Assembly: GCA_964525935.1 (NCBI GenBank)
Contig: CAZGJZ010000001.1
Coordinates: forward strand, 1 to 64,000
Length of the DNA: 64,000 nt
From: UBA2377 sp964525935
GTDB taxonomy: Bacteria; Verrucomicrobiota; Verrucomicrobiia; Opitutales; Opitutaceae
Direction: 5' to 3'
In this document: one piece after another, positions 40,547 through 49,575 of the stretch
How positions within the stretch are numbered: position 1 is the first letter of the stretch
Layout of the letters: every line of letters begins with the position of its first letter
Notes under the pieces: generated by a model
What the model was told of the DNA's origin: nothing
What the model saw: only the letters and a program-made list of their open reading frames with translations
The model's database searches: none
Translations under genes and position numbers: made by a program

Positions 40547-41098
40547 ATGCATCGCGCCAAAGTCCTCGCGCTGCTGCGCAGCCATGCCGCGCGCACCCTC
40601 AGGGCCCACGAGGAAACCATGACGGCGGAGACAATCCGTTTTGTGGAGGCGCATGCGGACTGCCTGTTGCGCTCGCAACTGAGCGGGCACCTGACGGGTT
40701 CGGCGTGGGTGGTGGATGGAACGCGCACGCGGACGCTGCTGACGCATCATCGCAAGCTGAACAAGTGGCTGCAGCTCGGCGGACACGCTGACGGCGATCC
40801 GGACCTGGCCGCGGTGGCGTTGCGGGAGGCGGGCGAGGAGAGCGGGCTGACGCGGTTGCGACTGAGCACGCCGGCGATCTTTGACCTGGACCGGCATCTG
40901 ATCCCGGCGCGCGGGGCGGAGCCGGAGCACTGGCATTATGATTTGCGTTTCATGATCGAGGCCGACCCGGCGGAGCCGCTGGTGGTGAGCCATGAGTCGA
41001 AGGAACTCGCGTGGGTCGAGGTATCGCGCGTGGCGAAGCTCAATCTGGAGGAATCCATGGCACGGATGGTGCGCAAGACGGTGGCGTTGCAGCGGTGA
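40547..41098 (+). CDS. Nudix hydrolase
   Basis: A 183-residue Nudix enzyme. The box GGHADGDPDLAAVALREAGE continues into ESGL and fits the pattern Gx5Ex7REUxEExGU. The residues before it, LLTHHRKLNKWLQL, are like those of a branch of uncharacterised proteins of this type. Substrate unknown. It is located between LOG and the exosortase gene, all on one strand with short gaps. Confidence 0.9.
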   Translation: MHRAKVLALLRSHAARTLRAHEETMTAETIRFVEAHADCLLRSQLSGHLTGSAWVVDGTRTRTLLTHHRKLNKWLQLGGHADGDPDLAAVALREAGEESGLTRLRLSTPAIFDLDRHLIPARGAEPEHWHYDLRFMIEADPAEPLVVSHESKELAWVEVSRVAKLNLEESMARMVRKTVALQR

Positions 41099-41170
41099 GC
41101 GATGGCGTGGGGTGGCGCGTGGACCCGATTTTGCTGTTTACGTGCGGAGGGCGGGCGATTCGTTGGAGCG

Positions 41171-42181
41171 GTGTTCAAAGCCTACTGGACCAAACTCACG
41201 CGCACCGTCCCTTCCTCGTTCATGGCGGCGTTGCTGCTGGGCGGGGCGTTTTTGCTTTTTGTGGCGTGGGATCAGTCGCATTGGTGGCAGGCGAAGGAAG
41301 ACTATACCTTCGGCTGGCTCGTCCCGCTGTTCACGGTCTACGTCGTCTATGATCGCTGGGCGGCGATGACGGCGGCGCTCAACGTTTGCGCGGCGCCGGG
41401 CAGTCCGCGGGCAGGCGGTTGGCAAAAGTGGCTGGTGGGTTTCGTCGTGGGTGCGGCGCTGCTGGGTGGAGCGGCGATGTTCCTGTTGGGGGCGTTTTAT
41501 CGGGCGGGTGCGGGGTCGTCGCAGCCGGGCACGCTGGCGCTTACGATGGGCATGGCGGGCATTTTGTTTGCGCTGCTGTTTCTCAACGCGCCGGAAAGTC
41601 CTTCGCCCGTGCGGGCGGGTTTGCTGGCCGATGCGCGGGTGCGGCTGACGGCGTTGTTTATTTTCCCGATTATGATCTGGTTTGTATCGGCGCCGATGGT
41701 GTCGGTGGTGGAAAACCAACTGAGCCTTTTTCTTCTGCGCAAGGTGGTGACCGTGGTGTCGTTCACCTTCGATGTGCTCGGCATGCCGGTGGAGCAGGAA
41801 GGCAATGTGCTGCTGCTGCCGACGGGGCGCGTGGGCGTGGCGGAGGCGTGCTCGGGGATTCGCTCGCTGACGGCGTGTTTGTTTGCCGGGTCGTTTCTCG
41901 CGGCGATGTTTCTCGACCGGCTGTGGAAAAAAATCGCACTCGTGTCGGCGTCGCTGCTGCTGGCGTTTGTCACGAATTTGATCCGCAGCCTGTTCCTCAC
42001 CGCGTGGGCTTACAATTACGGCCCGGAGGCGATCGAGGGCACGGTGCACGATGCGGCGGGCTACTCGGTGCTGGGGCTGACCATGGTCGGGCTGCTATGC
42101 CTGCTGCCGATTTTTAATCTCAAGCTGGCGACGATCGCCGAGCCGGTGGAGGAAGAGAAAACTGAACTGCCCAAGAGCTGA
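41171..42181 (+). CDS. Exosortase/archaeosortase family membrane protease
   Basis: A 336-residue polytopic membrane protein, about eight hydrophobic segments, with the exosortase catalytic pattern: Cys227 in AEACSGIRSL, Arg272 in TNLIRSLFLT and His293 in EGTVHDAAGY. Exosortases cleave and anchor PEP-CTERM-type proteins, often exopolysaccharide-related. GTG 41171 gives the usual short N-terminus; ATG 41102 would add 23 residues of uncharacteristic sequence. No PEP-CTERM target or exopolysaccharide gene is seen nearby. Confidence 0.9.
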   Translation: MFKAYWTKLTRTVPSSFMAALLLGGAFLLFVAWDQSHWWQAKEDYTFGWLVPLFTVYVVYDRWAAMTAALNVCAAPGSPRAGGWQKWLVGFVVGAALLGGAAMFLLGAFYRAGAGSSQPGTLALTMGMAGILFALLFLNAPESPSPVRAGLLADARVRLTALFIFPIMIWFVSAPMVSVVENQLSLFLLRKVVTVVSFTFDVLGMPVEQEGNVLLLPTGRVGVAEACSGIRSLTACLFAGSFLAAMFLDRLWKKIALVSASLLLAFVTNLIRSLFLTAWAYNYGPEAIEGTVHDAAGYSVLGLTMVGLLCLLPIFNLKLATIAEPVEEEKTELPKS

Positions 42182-42219
42182 CTGGAGTAGGGCGTCTGTC
42201 AGCAGGCTATGCTGATCGA

Positions 42220-42251
42220 AGCGGGCGGCGATAGACCCGCTGCTAGTTTTT
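42220..42251 (+). terminator. Possible terminator after the exosortase gene
   Basis: AGCGGG (42220-42225) / CCCGCT (42236-42241) followed by GCTAGTTTTT. A second small hairpin TCAGCA/TGCTGA lies just upstream (42199-42215). The T run overlaps the converging M16 gene's last codons. Confidence 0.45.
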
Positions 42252-45038
42252 AACCGGGGAGACGCCGATGCCGTGGGCGTTGGAGAGCTTCAGGTGTGCG
42301 GCGGCGGCGCGATTGACGTCGGCACGGGTCATTTCGGTGAAGGCGCGGGGCAGCGAACGAGCGTCGGCGAGCACGGCGGGCTGCGTTTGGGCGTAGAGCA
42401 GGACGTTGTGCAGCCACCACGCATTGGCGCGCAGATTTTCGGCGGCTTGGGCGCGGAGCGGCTCGGCGAGGCGGGTGAACTCTTCCTCGGTCACGCCGCG
42501 GCGCGCGAGTTCGTCGGCGAGCTGGTTCACGAGATCGGCGAGCTTCTTGGCCTTGGTGGGCTCAAAGGTGAGACGGAGCCAAGCGTAACTGTAGTCGGGT
42601 TGGACGATGATCCGCTCGACGCTGCCGCTGGGGGCGTAGGTGGCCCCGCGTTGTTCGCGCAGCTGGAGGCGGAGACGATCGATGAGGGCCTCGGTGGCGA
42701 ATTGGAGAGCGCGAAAGTCGCGGGTGTCAGCGGCGGCGGGTGCCGGCCAGGCGCAATAGACGACGGCGGCTTTTTCCGCGGTGCCGGCGCGTGAGATGAT
42801 CGTGCGCACCGGCTTGGCGGGAAAAACCAGGCGTTCGGCGGCGGTGGCGGGCGCGGCTTGGCGGGTGGGCAGCGTGCCGACCGTAACCGACGCGGCGGCG
42901 ATGGCGGTGGCGGGATCAAGGTCGCCGGTGAGACCGATCTCGAGCGAACCACCGAGCCAGTGCTGGCGAATCCACGCGGCGATATCCTCGAAGGGATAGA
43001 CGGCCACTTGCGCCGGGGCTGTGACGGCGATGCGCGGATCGTGATTGCTGATATGCCAGATGAACTCGGATTGAGCGAAGCCGCCGATGGATTTCAGCCG
43101 CGGCTGCACTTGGGAACTGTAGTCGGAGAGCGCTTGCGGGAGGCGGGCCGGCTCCAACTTCACATCGGAGAGGAAGGCGGTGAGAAATTGGAAGGCGAAC
43201 GGCAGCTCGGCGGTCGGGCCGTCGAGCGTGACCAGGAACTGATAGTCAACCTGGGTGATCCGTGCGACGACGCCGCGCACGCGGATGATGCGGCTGAGTT
43301 CCTCGCGCGTGTGGCGCCCGACGTCGCAGCGACCCAGCAACGAAGCGGAGAGCAGGAACAAGCCGGGCTTGTCCGGCGGAAAATCGGCGGCGCCGCGACC
43401 GATGCGGGCGGCGAGGCGAAACCGGTTGGGCTCGGTGGAGCTGGCGCGGAGATTGAGGTGGGTGCCGTTGGCGAAGGTGACGAGTTCGACGCCGAGATCC
43501 GCCTCGGTGCGACGCTGCGTGACGGCGCCGGCGGGACCGAAGTCGGTGTAGCGAAACTCGAGCGGGGCGGTGTCGGCGGGTTTTTCGGCGGCGAGCGGCT
43601 GGGCGGCGGCGGCTTGGAAAGTGGCGAGCAAGTCAGCGCCACGAATGGCGGGTGGCTTGGGCGTCTCGATGACGAGGCGCAGGCTTTCAGCCGGGAACAG
43701 CGTGGGCAGGGTGGCCGCGGCATCGGCCGGGGTGAAGCGGGCGGCTTGCGCGGTGGCGTCGGCGAGGATTTCAGCGGGGTCCTGCCAGCTTTGGCCGGCG
43801 AGGAACAGGGCGACGACGTGATTGGCGACGACGTGGGGCGACTCGCCTTGCATGGTGTCGCGGAAGGAACGTAGGTCGGCGAGAAAGGTGGCGGTGGCTT
43901 CGGCGAGTTCGGCGGCGGTGAAGCCGTTTTCGCGTGCGCGGCGGAGTTCGTGTTCGATTTCGGTCACGGCGAGGGCCCAGTCGCCGACGGCGGTGTGGGC
44001 TTCGAGACCGTGGAGGAGCAGACGCGGGTCGCGGCCCGGGGCGCGGAGAGCCTGAATGAGCCCGAAGCGGTCGGGCGACTGCGCGCGGAGATCGCGTTGG
44101 CGGCGGCTGAGGGCGCGGGTGACGATTTGCTGGGCGCGATCCAGTTCGCGGCCGGCGGTGGTGTCGGGCGGCCGCGGAGTGATGGCCACGAGCGAGACGA
44201 CGGCGGCGCTACCGATCGGATTTCTGATGATGTGTGCTTGGAGACCGTCGGCCGGCGGAGTGATGAGGGGCGCGGGAGGAGTGGCGGCATCCGCGGCTGA
44301 CAGGGTGGAGAAATTATCCGCGACCAGTTGACTCGTTGCGGTGGAATCGAAGTCGCCGACGACCACGAGAGTCATGCGCTCGGGGCGATAGCAGCGGGTA
44401 TAAAACGCCCGCAGGCCGGCGGCGGTGGCGTTTTCGATCTGCGTGGGGTCGCCGATGGGCAGACGCGCGGGCAACGCCGTGCCCCGGTAAAGCGCGGCGA
44501 GGGTGGCCACCTCGGTTTGATAACTGCTGGTGATGCGCTCGCGGAGTTCGCTGAGGACGACGCCTTTTTCGCGGCGGACTTCGGCGGGGAGAAAATTGAT
44601 ACCGTCGGCGTAGTCCCGCAGGACTTGCAGCGCCTCGGGGAGATGGGCGCCGTGGCGGGCAGGAAGGTCGAGCCGGTAGCTGGTGAAGGCGAACGAAGTG
44701 TCGGCGTTGGCATCGGGACCCCACGCGAGGCCGGTTTTTTGGAAGAACTTGATGAGTTCGCCGGGCGGATAGTGGCGGGTGCCATTGAAGGCCATGTGCT
44801 CGACGAAGTGGGCGTAGCCCTGCTCGTTGTCGTGCTCGTCGAGCGAACCAGCATGGACGATGAGACGCAGGCTGACGCGGCCGGGTTCAGTCGTATGCGG
44901 GAGGATGAAATAGCGGAGGCCGTTGGGCAGGGTGCCTTGGACGGGAGTGGCGAGGGCAGCGGCAGTTGCGCTGGGGCAGAACAGCGCGGTGCAGAGGATC
45001 AGGGTAAAGGTGGAAAGCGCGCGAAGAACGGGCGGCAT
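42243..45038 (-). CDS. Exported M16 family zinc peptidase (two-domain)
   Basis: A 931-residue protein with a signal peptide (RALSTFTLILCTALFCPSATAA). The N-terminal M16 domain has the zinc motif HxxEH in GYAHFVEHMAFNGTRHY and the downstream Glu in VRREKGVVLSELRERI. The C-terminal half (from about residue 450) lacks a zinc site, as usual. It is similar in layout to the next gene, so the two are likely paralogues. ATG 45038 starts the signal; GTG 45050 lies four codons upstream. Periplasmic peptide degradation is probable. Confidence 0.92.
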   Translation of the reverse strand: MPPVLRALSTFTLILCTALFCPSATAAALATPVQGTLPNGLRYFILPHTTEPGRVSLRLIVHAGSLDEHDNEQGYAHFVEHMAFNGTRHYPPGELIKFFQKTGLAWGPDANADTSFAFTSYRLDLPARHGAHLPEALQVLRDYADGINFLPAEVRREKGVVLSELRERITSSYQTEVATLAALYRGTALPARLPIGDPTQIENATAAGLRAFYTRCYRPERMTLVVVGDFDSTATSQLVADNFSTLSAADAATPPAPLITPPADGLQAHIIRNPIGSAAVVSLVAITPRPPDTTAGRELDRAQQIVTRALSRRQRDLRAQSPDRFGLIQALRAPGRDPRLLLHGLEAHTAVGDWALAVTEIEHELRRARENGFTAAELAEATATFLADLRSFRDTMQGESPHVVANHVVALFLAGQSWQDPAEILADATAQAARFTPADAAATLPTLFPAESLRLVIETPKPPAIRGADLLATFQAAAAQPLAAEKPADTAPLEFRYTDFGPAGAVTQRRTEADLGVELVTFANGTHLNLRASSTEPNRFRLAARIGRGAADFPPDKPGLFLLSASLLGRCDVGRHTREELSRIIRVRGVVARITQVDYQFLVTLDGPTAELPFAFQFLTAFLSDVKLEPARLPQALSDYSSQVQPRLKSIGGFAQSEFIWHISNHDPRIAVTAPAQVAVYPFEDIAAWIRQHWLGGSLEIGLTGDLDPATAIAAASVTVGTLPTRQAAPATAAERLVFPAKPVRTIISRAGTAEKAAVVYCAWPAPAAADTRDFRALQFATEALIDRLRLQLREQRGATYAPSGSVERIIVQPDYSYAWLRLTFEPTKAKKLADLVNQLADELARRGVTEEEFTRLAEPLRAQAAENLRANAWWLHNVLLYAQTQPAVLADARSLPRAFTEMTRADVNRAAAAHLKLSNAHGIGVSPVKN

Positions 45039-45161
45039 GGGGTGGGGCACTGACTAATGAGTAATGGCGAAAGCCTATTGTCCAATGATGAACGAGCAGG
45101 CGGTGGCCGTCGTGGCGCCGAGGTTGGTCAGGAATTAAAGCGCAGGCAGGTGAATGGGGAT

Positions 45162-48119
45162 TTAGCGACTGAGCGGGTTGGCGGGAGAGCGGCGGACAGG
45201 CACGCTAGGTTCGCGCGCGGGCGGGGATTTTTTGGGTTTCCCTGCCTTGGGAGCTGGAGTGTCGGGCTTGGGTGCGGGGGTGGCTGCGGCTTCTGGCTGT
45301 GGCACGGCGACGAAGGTCTGGGCCTGATCGGCGGTGAGATACTTGCTGGCGAGCGCGTTGAGCTCGGCGACGGTCATGGCGCGGTAGTCGGCTTCGCGCG
45401 AGCGCGGCCATTCGAGGCGGGCGGGTTCTTCCTGCAGGGCTTGGAGAACATAGTGCAACCAGTAGCTGTTGTCGCGAAGGCGGGCGTCGTTGCCGGAGAG
45501 GATGGGTTGGCGCACGCCTTCGAGTTCCTCCTCGGTGAGACCGTGCTGCGCGAGTTCGGCGGCGAGTTCGCGGATGCGGCGGGCGAGGCGGAGGGCCTCG
45601 GCGGGAGGCGCACTGAGGCGGAGCATGAAGTAACCGTCGTCACGGAGCGTGTCGCCGTTCCACACGGTGGCGGAAGGGTCGTAGGTGGCGCCGAGTTTTT
45701 CGCGGATCTCGAGGAGGACGCGGTTTTCGAGCACCGAGGAAAGCGCTTCGAGGCGGCGGAGCGTATGGACGTCGCTGCAGCCGTGGACGAGCCATTGCAC
45801 GCGGACGGCGGCGCGCGGGATGGCGCTGTAAACGATGTTCTGCCAGCGGCCGGGAGTGCCGAAGAACTCGATGCGCGTGGCATAGGCGGGTGGCGGGTTG
45901 TGCGGCGGGCGGGCGGGTGCGGTGCCGAGGGTGCGGGCGAAGAGTTCGATGGCGGCTTCGACATCGAAATCGCCCACGACGCCGACTTCGACGGCGGTGT
46001 CGGTGAGGCCGTTGCCCAGCCAGGTGGAAAATTCCTCGAAAGTGCGCCGGCCCACGCTGTCGGCGGGCGGGAGGGCGAAGAGGGGATTGTCCTTCGACAT
46101 GATGCGGGCGGCCGTGGCGTTGAGGGCGGCGTCGGCCTCGCGGGTGGCCTGGCTGTAGGCGAGGGTGGTCCGGATCTGCGCGGTTTGGAAATCAACGATG
46201 CGCCAGGCGGGATCCTCGATGTAGGCCTTGAGCAGGGCGAACAGATCGGGGAGACCGCGCGTGTCGGAGCCGCCGGTAAAGATGAACGCATCCTCGCCTA
46301 CGCCGAAACCGAGGCCGAGGTTGCGTTGGGCGAGGAAGCGGCGGAGATCGTCGCCGTTGTGACGGGCCAGGCCGGCATCGATGAGATAATTGGAAGCGAT
46401 GAGGTTCAAGCCGGCGAGACGCGGGGGCAGCGTGAGCAGGCCGCGACCGACCCGGGCGTGGAATTGCACGAGGTTGCGGCTGAACTTCGTGGCCTTGAGG
46501 TTGAGGCGGGCGCCGTTGACGAATTCGATGGCGTGGATGTCGAGGTCCTCGATGTAGCGGCGCTCCTTGATGGTGCCGGATTGGGCGGCGGGCGCATAGG
46601 CGAGGGCCGAGATGACGGGGATGGGTGGTGGCGGCAGCTTGGCCTTGAGAGCGGTGCGATAAACGCCGAGCAGTTCTTTCTCGGGCTTCCGGAGGTTGAG
46701 GTTGCCGACGCCAATGAGGGTGGGCTGGCCGGGGCCCCAGAGTTCGTTGAACGTGGCCTTGGCCGCGGCGCGGTCGAAGGTCGCCATGATGGTTTCGGTC
46801 AGGGCTTGGAATTGCGCGGAGTTGGCTGGGACCATGTCCTGCGCGAGGGCCATCGCGAGGCGGTCGGCGCCGTAGGCGGAAGATTCGGTGGCCTCGGCGG
46901 CGAGGGCGTATTCGTAGCGACGACGCACGCGCTCGGTGGCCTCGGTGATCTCGGCGGCGGTGAAACCCTGTTCGGCGACCCGGCGCCACTCCACGGCGAG
47001 GGCCTCGACGGCGCGACCCCAGTTAGGCGGCGCGGTGGTGACGCTGAGAATGTTTTGAATGTAATACTGGGCGAAGGCTGTGGTCTGCGCGGCGGCTTCG
47101 CCGAACTCGTGGGAATTGGCGCGGCGCAGCTGGTCGAGGCGCTCGTTGAGCATGTTCATCACGAGTTCGCGGCGGATGGACTGCGTGCGGTGGGCCAGCG
47201 TTTCGGAGCCGCCGGGGCCGGCGATGACGGAGTTGAGTTGGATCGAAATGGCGCCCGTCTCGGCGGTGGAGTGGAGTAGCGCGCGGGCCTTGGCGGCATT
47301 GCCGACGCGGCCGATGTCCGGCGGCGGGGGCAGTGGCGTCGTGGCGACGGGCATCGAGGCGAATTTTTCGCGGATGAGGGCTTCGAGTTTTTCGGGCGGG
47401 GCGTCGCCGACGGCGATGACGATCAGGTTGTCGGGACGATACCAGCGCTCGTAAAAGGCGCGCAGGTCGGCGGCGGAAGCCTTGGCGATGGTGGCTTCGA
47501 GGCCGATGGGGCTGCGTTGGGAAAGCAGGCTGCGCTCAAAGAGGAAGTGGGTAATGTCGTCGCCGGCGCGGGACTGCCAGTTGTCTCGTGCGCGACGCTC
47601 GCTGGCGATGACCCCACGCTCGCGCTCGACTTCCTCGGGATCGAAGGTCTGGCCGTCGGCGAACTCGCGCAGCACACCGAAAGCCTCCTCGAGCCGGCCG
47701 TCGCCCATGCTCGGGGCCTCGATGCCGTAGATGGTGTGGGTCAGGAAAGTGAACGCACTCACGTCGGGACCGAAGGCGAAGCCGTGGCGCTGCAGCGCGG
47801 TCATGAGCGTTTCCTTGGGGTAGAGCCGCGTGCCGTTGAAGCCCATGTGCTCGACGAAGTGCGCGAGGCCGCGCTCGTGGTCGCGTTCGTGGAGCGAGCC
47901 GGTGAGCACGAGCAGGCGCAACACGGTGCGGCCGCGGGGCTCGGGGTTGGGCTTGATGGCGTAGCGCAGGCCATTGGGCAGGGTGCCGAAGCGGATCGCG
48001 GGGTCGGGCGTGAGGCCGTCGCCGCCCGGCGGCCAGCTTGCGGCGGCGGGGCTGGAGCGGAGGAATGTGCTCAAAGCCAGGGCGAGAAAGAGGCCGAAGC
48101 GGAACAATCTGAGGGGCAT
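45162..48119 (-). CDS. Exported M16 family zinc peptidase (two-domain), larger paralogue
   Basis: A 985-residue protein with a signal peptide (MPLRLFRFGLFLALALSTFL). HxxEH is in LAHFVEHMGFNGTRLY, and the downstream zinc Glu in ERERGVIASERRAR. The C-terminal half is zinc-free. It ends with a basic Pro/Lys-rich tail (about 50 residues, KAGKPKKSPPAREPSVPVRR) not seen in the neighbouring paralogue. It precedes the smaller M16 gene on the same strand by 123 bases; co-transcription is probable. ATG 48119 starts the signal; ATG 48161 is 14 codons upstream. Confidence 0.92.
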   Translation of the reverse strand: MPLRLFRFGLFLALALSTFLRSSPAAASWPPGGDGLTPDPAIRFGTLPNGLRYAIKPNPEPRGRTVLRLLVLTGSLHERDHERGLAHFVEHMGFNGTRLYPKETLMTALQRHGFAFGPDVSAFTFLTHTIYGIEAPSMGDGRLEEAFGVLREFADGQTFDPEEVERERGVIASERRARDNWQSRAGDDITHFLFERSLLSQRSPIGLEATIAKASAADLRAFYERWYRPDNLIVIAVGDAPPEKLEALIREKFASMPVATTPLPPPPDIGRVGNAAKARALLHSTAETGAISIQLNSVIAGPGGSETLAHRTQSIRRELVMNMLNERLDQLRRANSHEFGEAAAQTTAFAQYYIQNILSVTTAPPNWGRAVEALAVEWRRVAEQGFTAAEITEATERVRRRYEYALAAEATESSAYGADRLAMALAQDMVPANSAQFQALTETIMATFDRAAAKATFNELWGPGQPTLIGVGNLNLRKPEKELLGVYRTALKAKLPPPPIPVISALAYAPAAQSGTIKERRYIEDLDIHAIEFVNGARLNLKATKFSRNLVQFHARVGRGLLTLPPRLAGLNLIASNYLIDAGLARHNGDDLRRFLAQRNLGLGFGVGEDAFIFTGGSDTRGLPDLFALLKAYIEDPAWRIVDFQTAQIRTTLAYSQATREADAALNATAARIMSKDNPLFALPPADSVGRRTFEEFSTWLGNGLTDTAVEVGVVGDFDVEAAIELFARTLGTAPARPPHNPPPAYATRIEFFGTPGRWQNIVYSAIPRAAVRVQWLVHGCSDVHTLRRLEALSSVLENRVLLEIREKLGATYDPSATVWNGDTLRDDGYFMLRLSAPPAEALRLARRIRELAAELAQHGLTEEELEGVRQPILSGNDARLRDNSYWLHYVLQALQEEPARLEWPRSREADYRAMTVAELNALASKYLTADQAQTFVAVPQPEAAATPAPKPDTPAPKAGKPKKSPPAREPSVPVRRSPANPLSR

Positions 48120-48218
48120 GCGCGGGCGAAGGTGGGCGCGAATGGAAACGGGATGAAGCAAAAAGGCTCGGCATCGGAGCGCCGGCCTTTTGAAGTGGGG
48201 CGTCCCGAAACGAACCCG

Positions 48219-49508
48219 ATGCTTTGGTTTTACCGATTGCTCTTTCTGCCTGCGCTATTGCTGAGCGCGCCGTTCTACGTGCGGCGCATGCGACGGCGCG
48301 GGGGTTACCGGGAGAATTTCCGGCAACGTTTCGGGCATATCGATGGTTTGCCGCCCAAGCAACCCGGCCGCCGGCGGATCTGGCTGCAGGCGGTGAGCGT
48401 GGGCGAAATCCTCGCGATCGGCCCGATGCTGGAAGCGTGGCACCGCGACGCGACGGTGGAGGTTTACCTGACGACCACGACGAGCACCGGCTACCGGCTC
48501 GCGGAGGAACGCTACCGCCGGCTGGTCGCGGGCATTGGTTATTTTCCGATCGACTGGTGGTGCTTCAGTCGCCGGGCATGGAACTGCATCCAGCCGGACC
48601 TCGCCATTCTGACCGAGGGCGAACGCTGGCCCGAACACATTCACCAAGCGAAGGTGCGCGGTGTGCCGGTGATTTGTATCAACGCGCGGCTTTCTGATCG
48701 CAGCTACCGGCGGATGCGGCGCGTGCGCTGGGCCGTGCCCGGGTTGATGGCGGGCGTCACGCGCGTGCTGCCATGCTCGGTGCACGACGAGAAGCGTTTT
48801 CTCGATCTGGGGATCGCGCCGGAACGGCTGCGCACCACGGGCAACATCAAACTCGATGTGGCGATTCCGTTGATGAACGACGGCGAAAAGGCGCAACTGC
48901 GGCGCGAACTGGGCCTGCCGGCGGCGGGGCTCGTGCTGATGGGTTCGTCGACGTGGCCGGGCGAGGAGGAAGCGTTGGTGGCGGCATTGCAACGCGCACG
49001 CGCGCAGGGACGGCATTGTTCGCTGTTAATCGTGCCGCGGCATGCGGAGCGACGGATGCAGATCGACGCGGCGGTGCGCGAGGCGGGGTTGAAGTATCAT
49101 TTTCGTTCGCGCGGTCCCGTGAATGGCGAGGTGGATATTGCCATTGGCGACACGACGGGGGAGATGCGGCGGTTCCTGCAACTGGCGGACGTCGTGTTCG
49201 TGGGTAAAAGTCTTGCGCCGCACACCGAAGGGCAGACGCCGGTCGAGTCGGCGGTGCTGGGCCGGCCGCTGTTGTTTGGGCCGGGCATGAGGAATTTTAA
49301 AGTGATCGCAGAGGAATTGGTCGAAGAAGGTGCGGCATTGCAGGTGGCGAATGCGGAGGCGCTGGCGGTCGCAGTGACGGAACTGTTGGGCGATCCGGCG
49401 CGGCGCGGGCAACTGGCCGCGGCGGCGCAGGCCTGGCATCGGACGAATGCGGGTGCGGTGCAGCGCACGATCGAGATTGTGCGCGCGGAGCTGGCGGCGC
49501 GGGGTTGA
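48219..49508 (+). CDS. waaA: 3-deoxy-D-manno-octulosonic acid (Kdo) transferase
   Basis: A 429-residue GT30 glycosyltransferase that adds Kdo to lipid A. It has an N-terminal membrane anchor (LWFYRLLFLPALLLSAPFY), then RQRFGHIDG, the WLQAVSVGEILA segment, VYLTTTTSTGYRLA, LAILTEGERWPEHI and TTGNIKLDVAI. The C-terminal half has IVPRHAERR and HTEGQTPVESAVLGRPLLFG. ATG 48219 is chosen because WaaA similarity begins there; the frame is open far upstream opposite the M16 gene. Evidence for an LPS-type outer membrane. Confidence 0.94.
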   Translation: MLWFYRLLFLPALLLSAPFYVRRMRRRGGYRENFRQRFGHIDGLPPKQPGRRRIWLQAVSVGEILAIGPMLEAWHRDATVEVYLTTTTSTGYRLAEERYRRLVAGIGYFPIDWWCFSRRAWNCIQPDLAILTEGERWPEHIHQAKVRGVPVICINARLSDRSYRRMRRVRWAVPGLMAGVTRVLPCSVHDEKRFLDLGIAPERLRTTGNIKLDVAIPLMNDGEKAQLRRELGLPAAGLVLMGSSTWPGEEEALVAALQRARAQGRHCSLLIVPRHAERRMQIDAAVREAGLKYHFRSRGPVNGEVDIAIGDTTGEMRRFLQLADVVFVGKSLAPHTEGQTPVESAVLGRPLLFGPGMRNFKVIAEELVEEGAALQVANAEALAVAVTELLGDPARRGQLAAAAQAWHRTNAGAVQRTIEIVRAELAARG

Positions 49509-49549
49509 AGGTCGGCGCTGCGGCTTAGCAAAGTGATTGTCGAGCTCGC

Positions 49550-49574
49550 GGCGGGCCCAGCGATCCCGCCTACC
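49550..49574. repeat. GC-rich REP-like hairpin after waaA
   Basis: GGCGGG (49550-49555) / CCCGCC (49565-49570) followed by TACC, i.e. GTAGGCGGG on the minus strand, like the REP-like element at 34067-34117. It separates the converging waaA and LpxH-like genes and may act as a terminator despite the missing T run. Confidence 0.45.
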
Positions 49575-49575
49575 T

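Noticed and set aside
45057..47279. 740-codon plus-strand ORF opposite the large M16 gene
   Set aside because: Gly/Glu/Ala-dominated composition without motifs, a mirror of the GC-rich coding strand; the M16 frame has HxxEH and a signal peptide.
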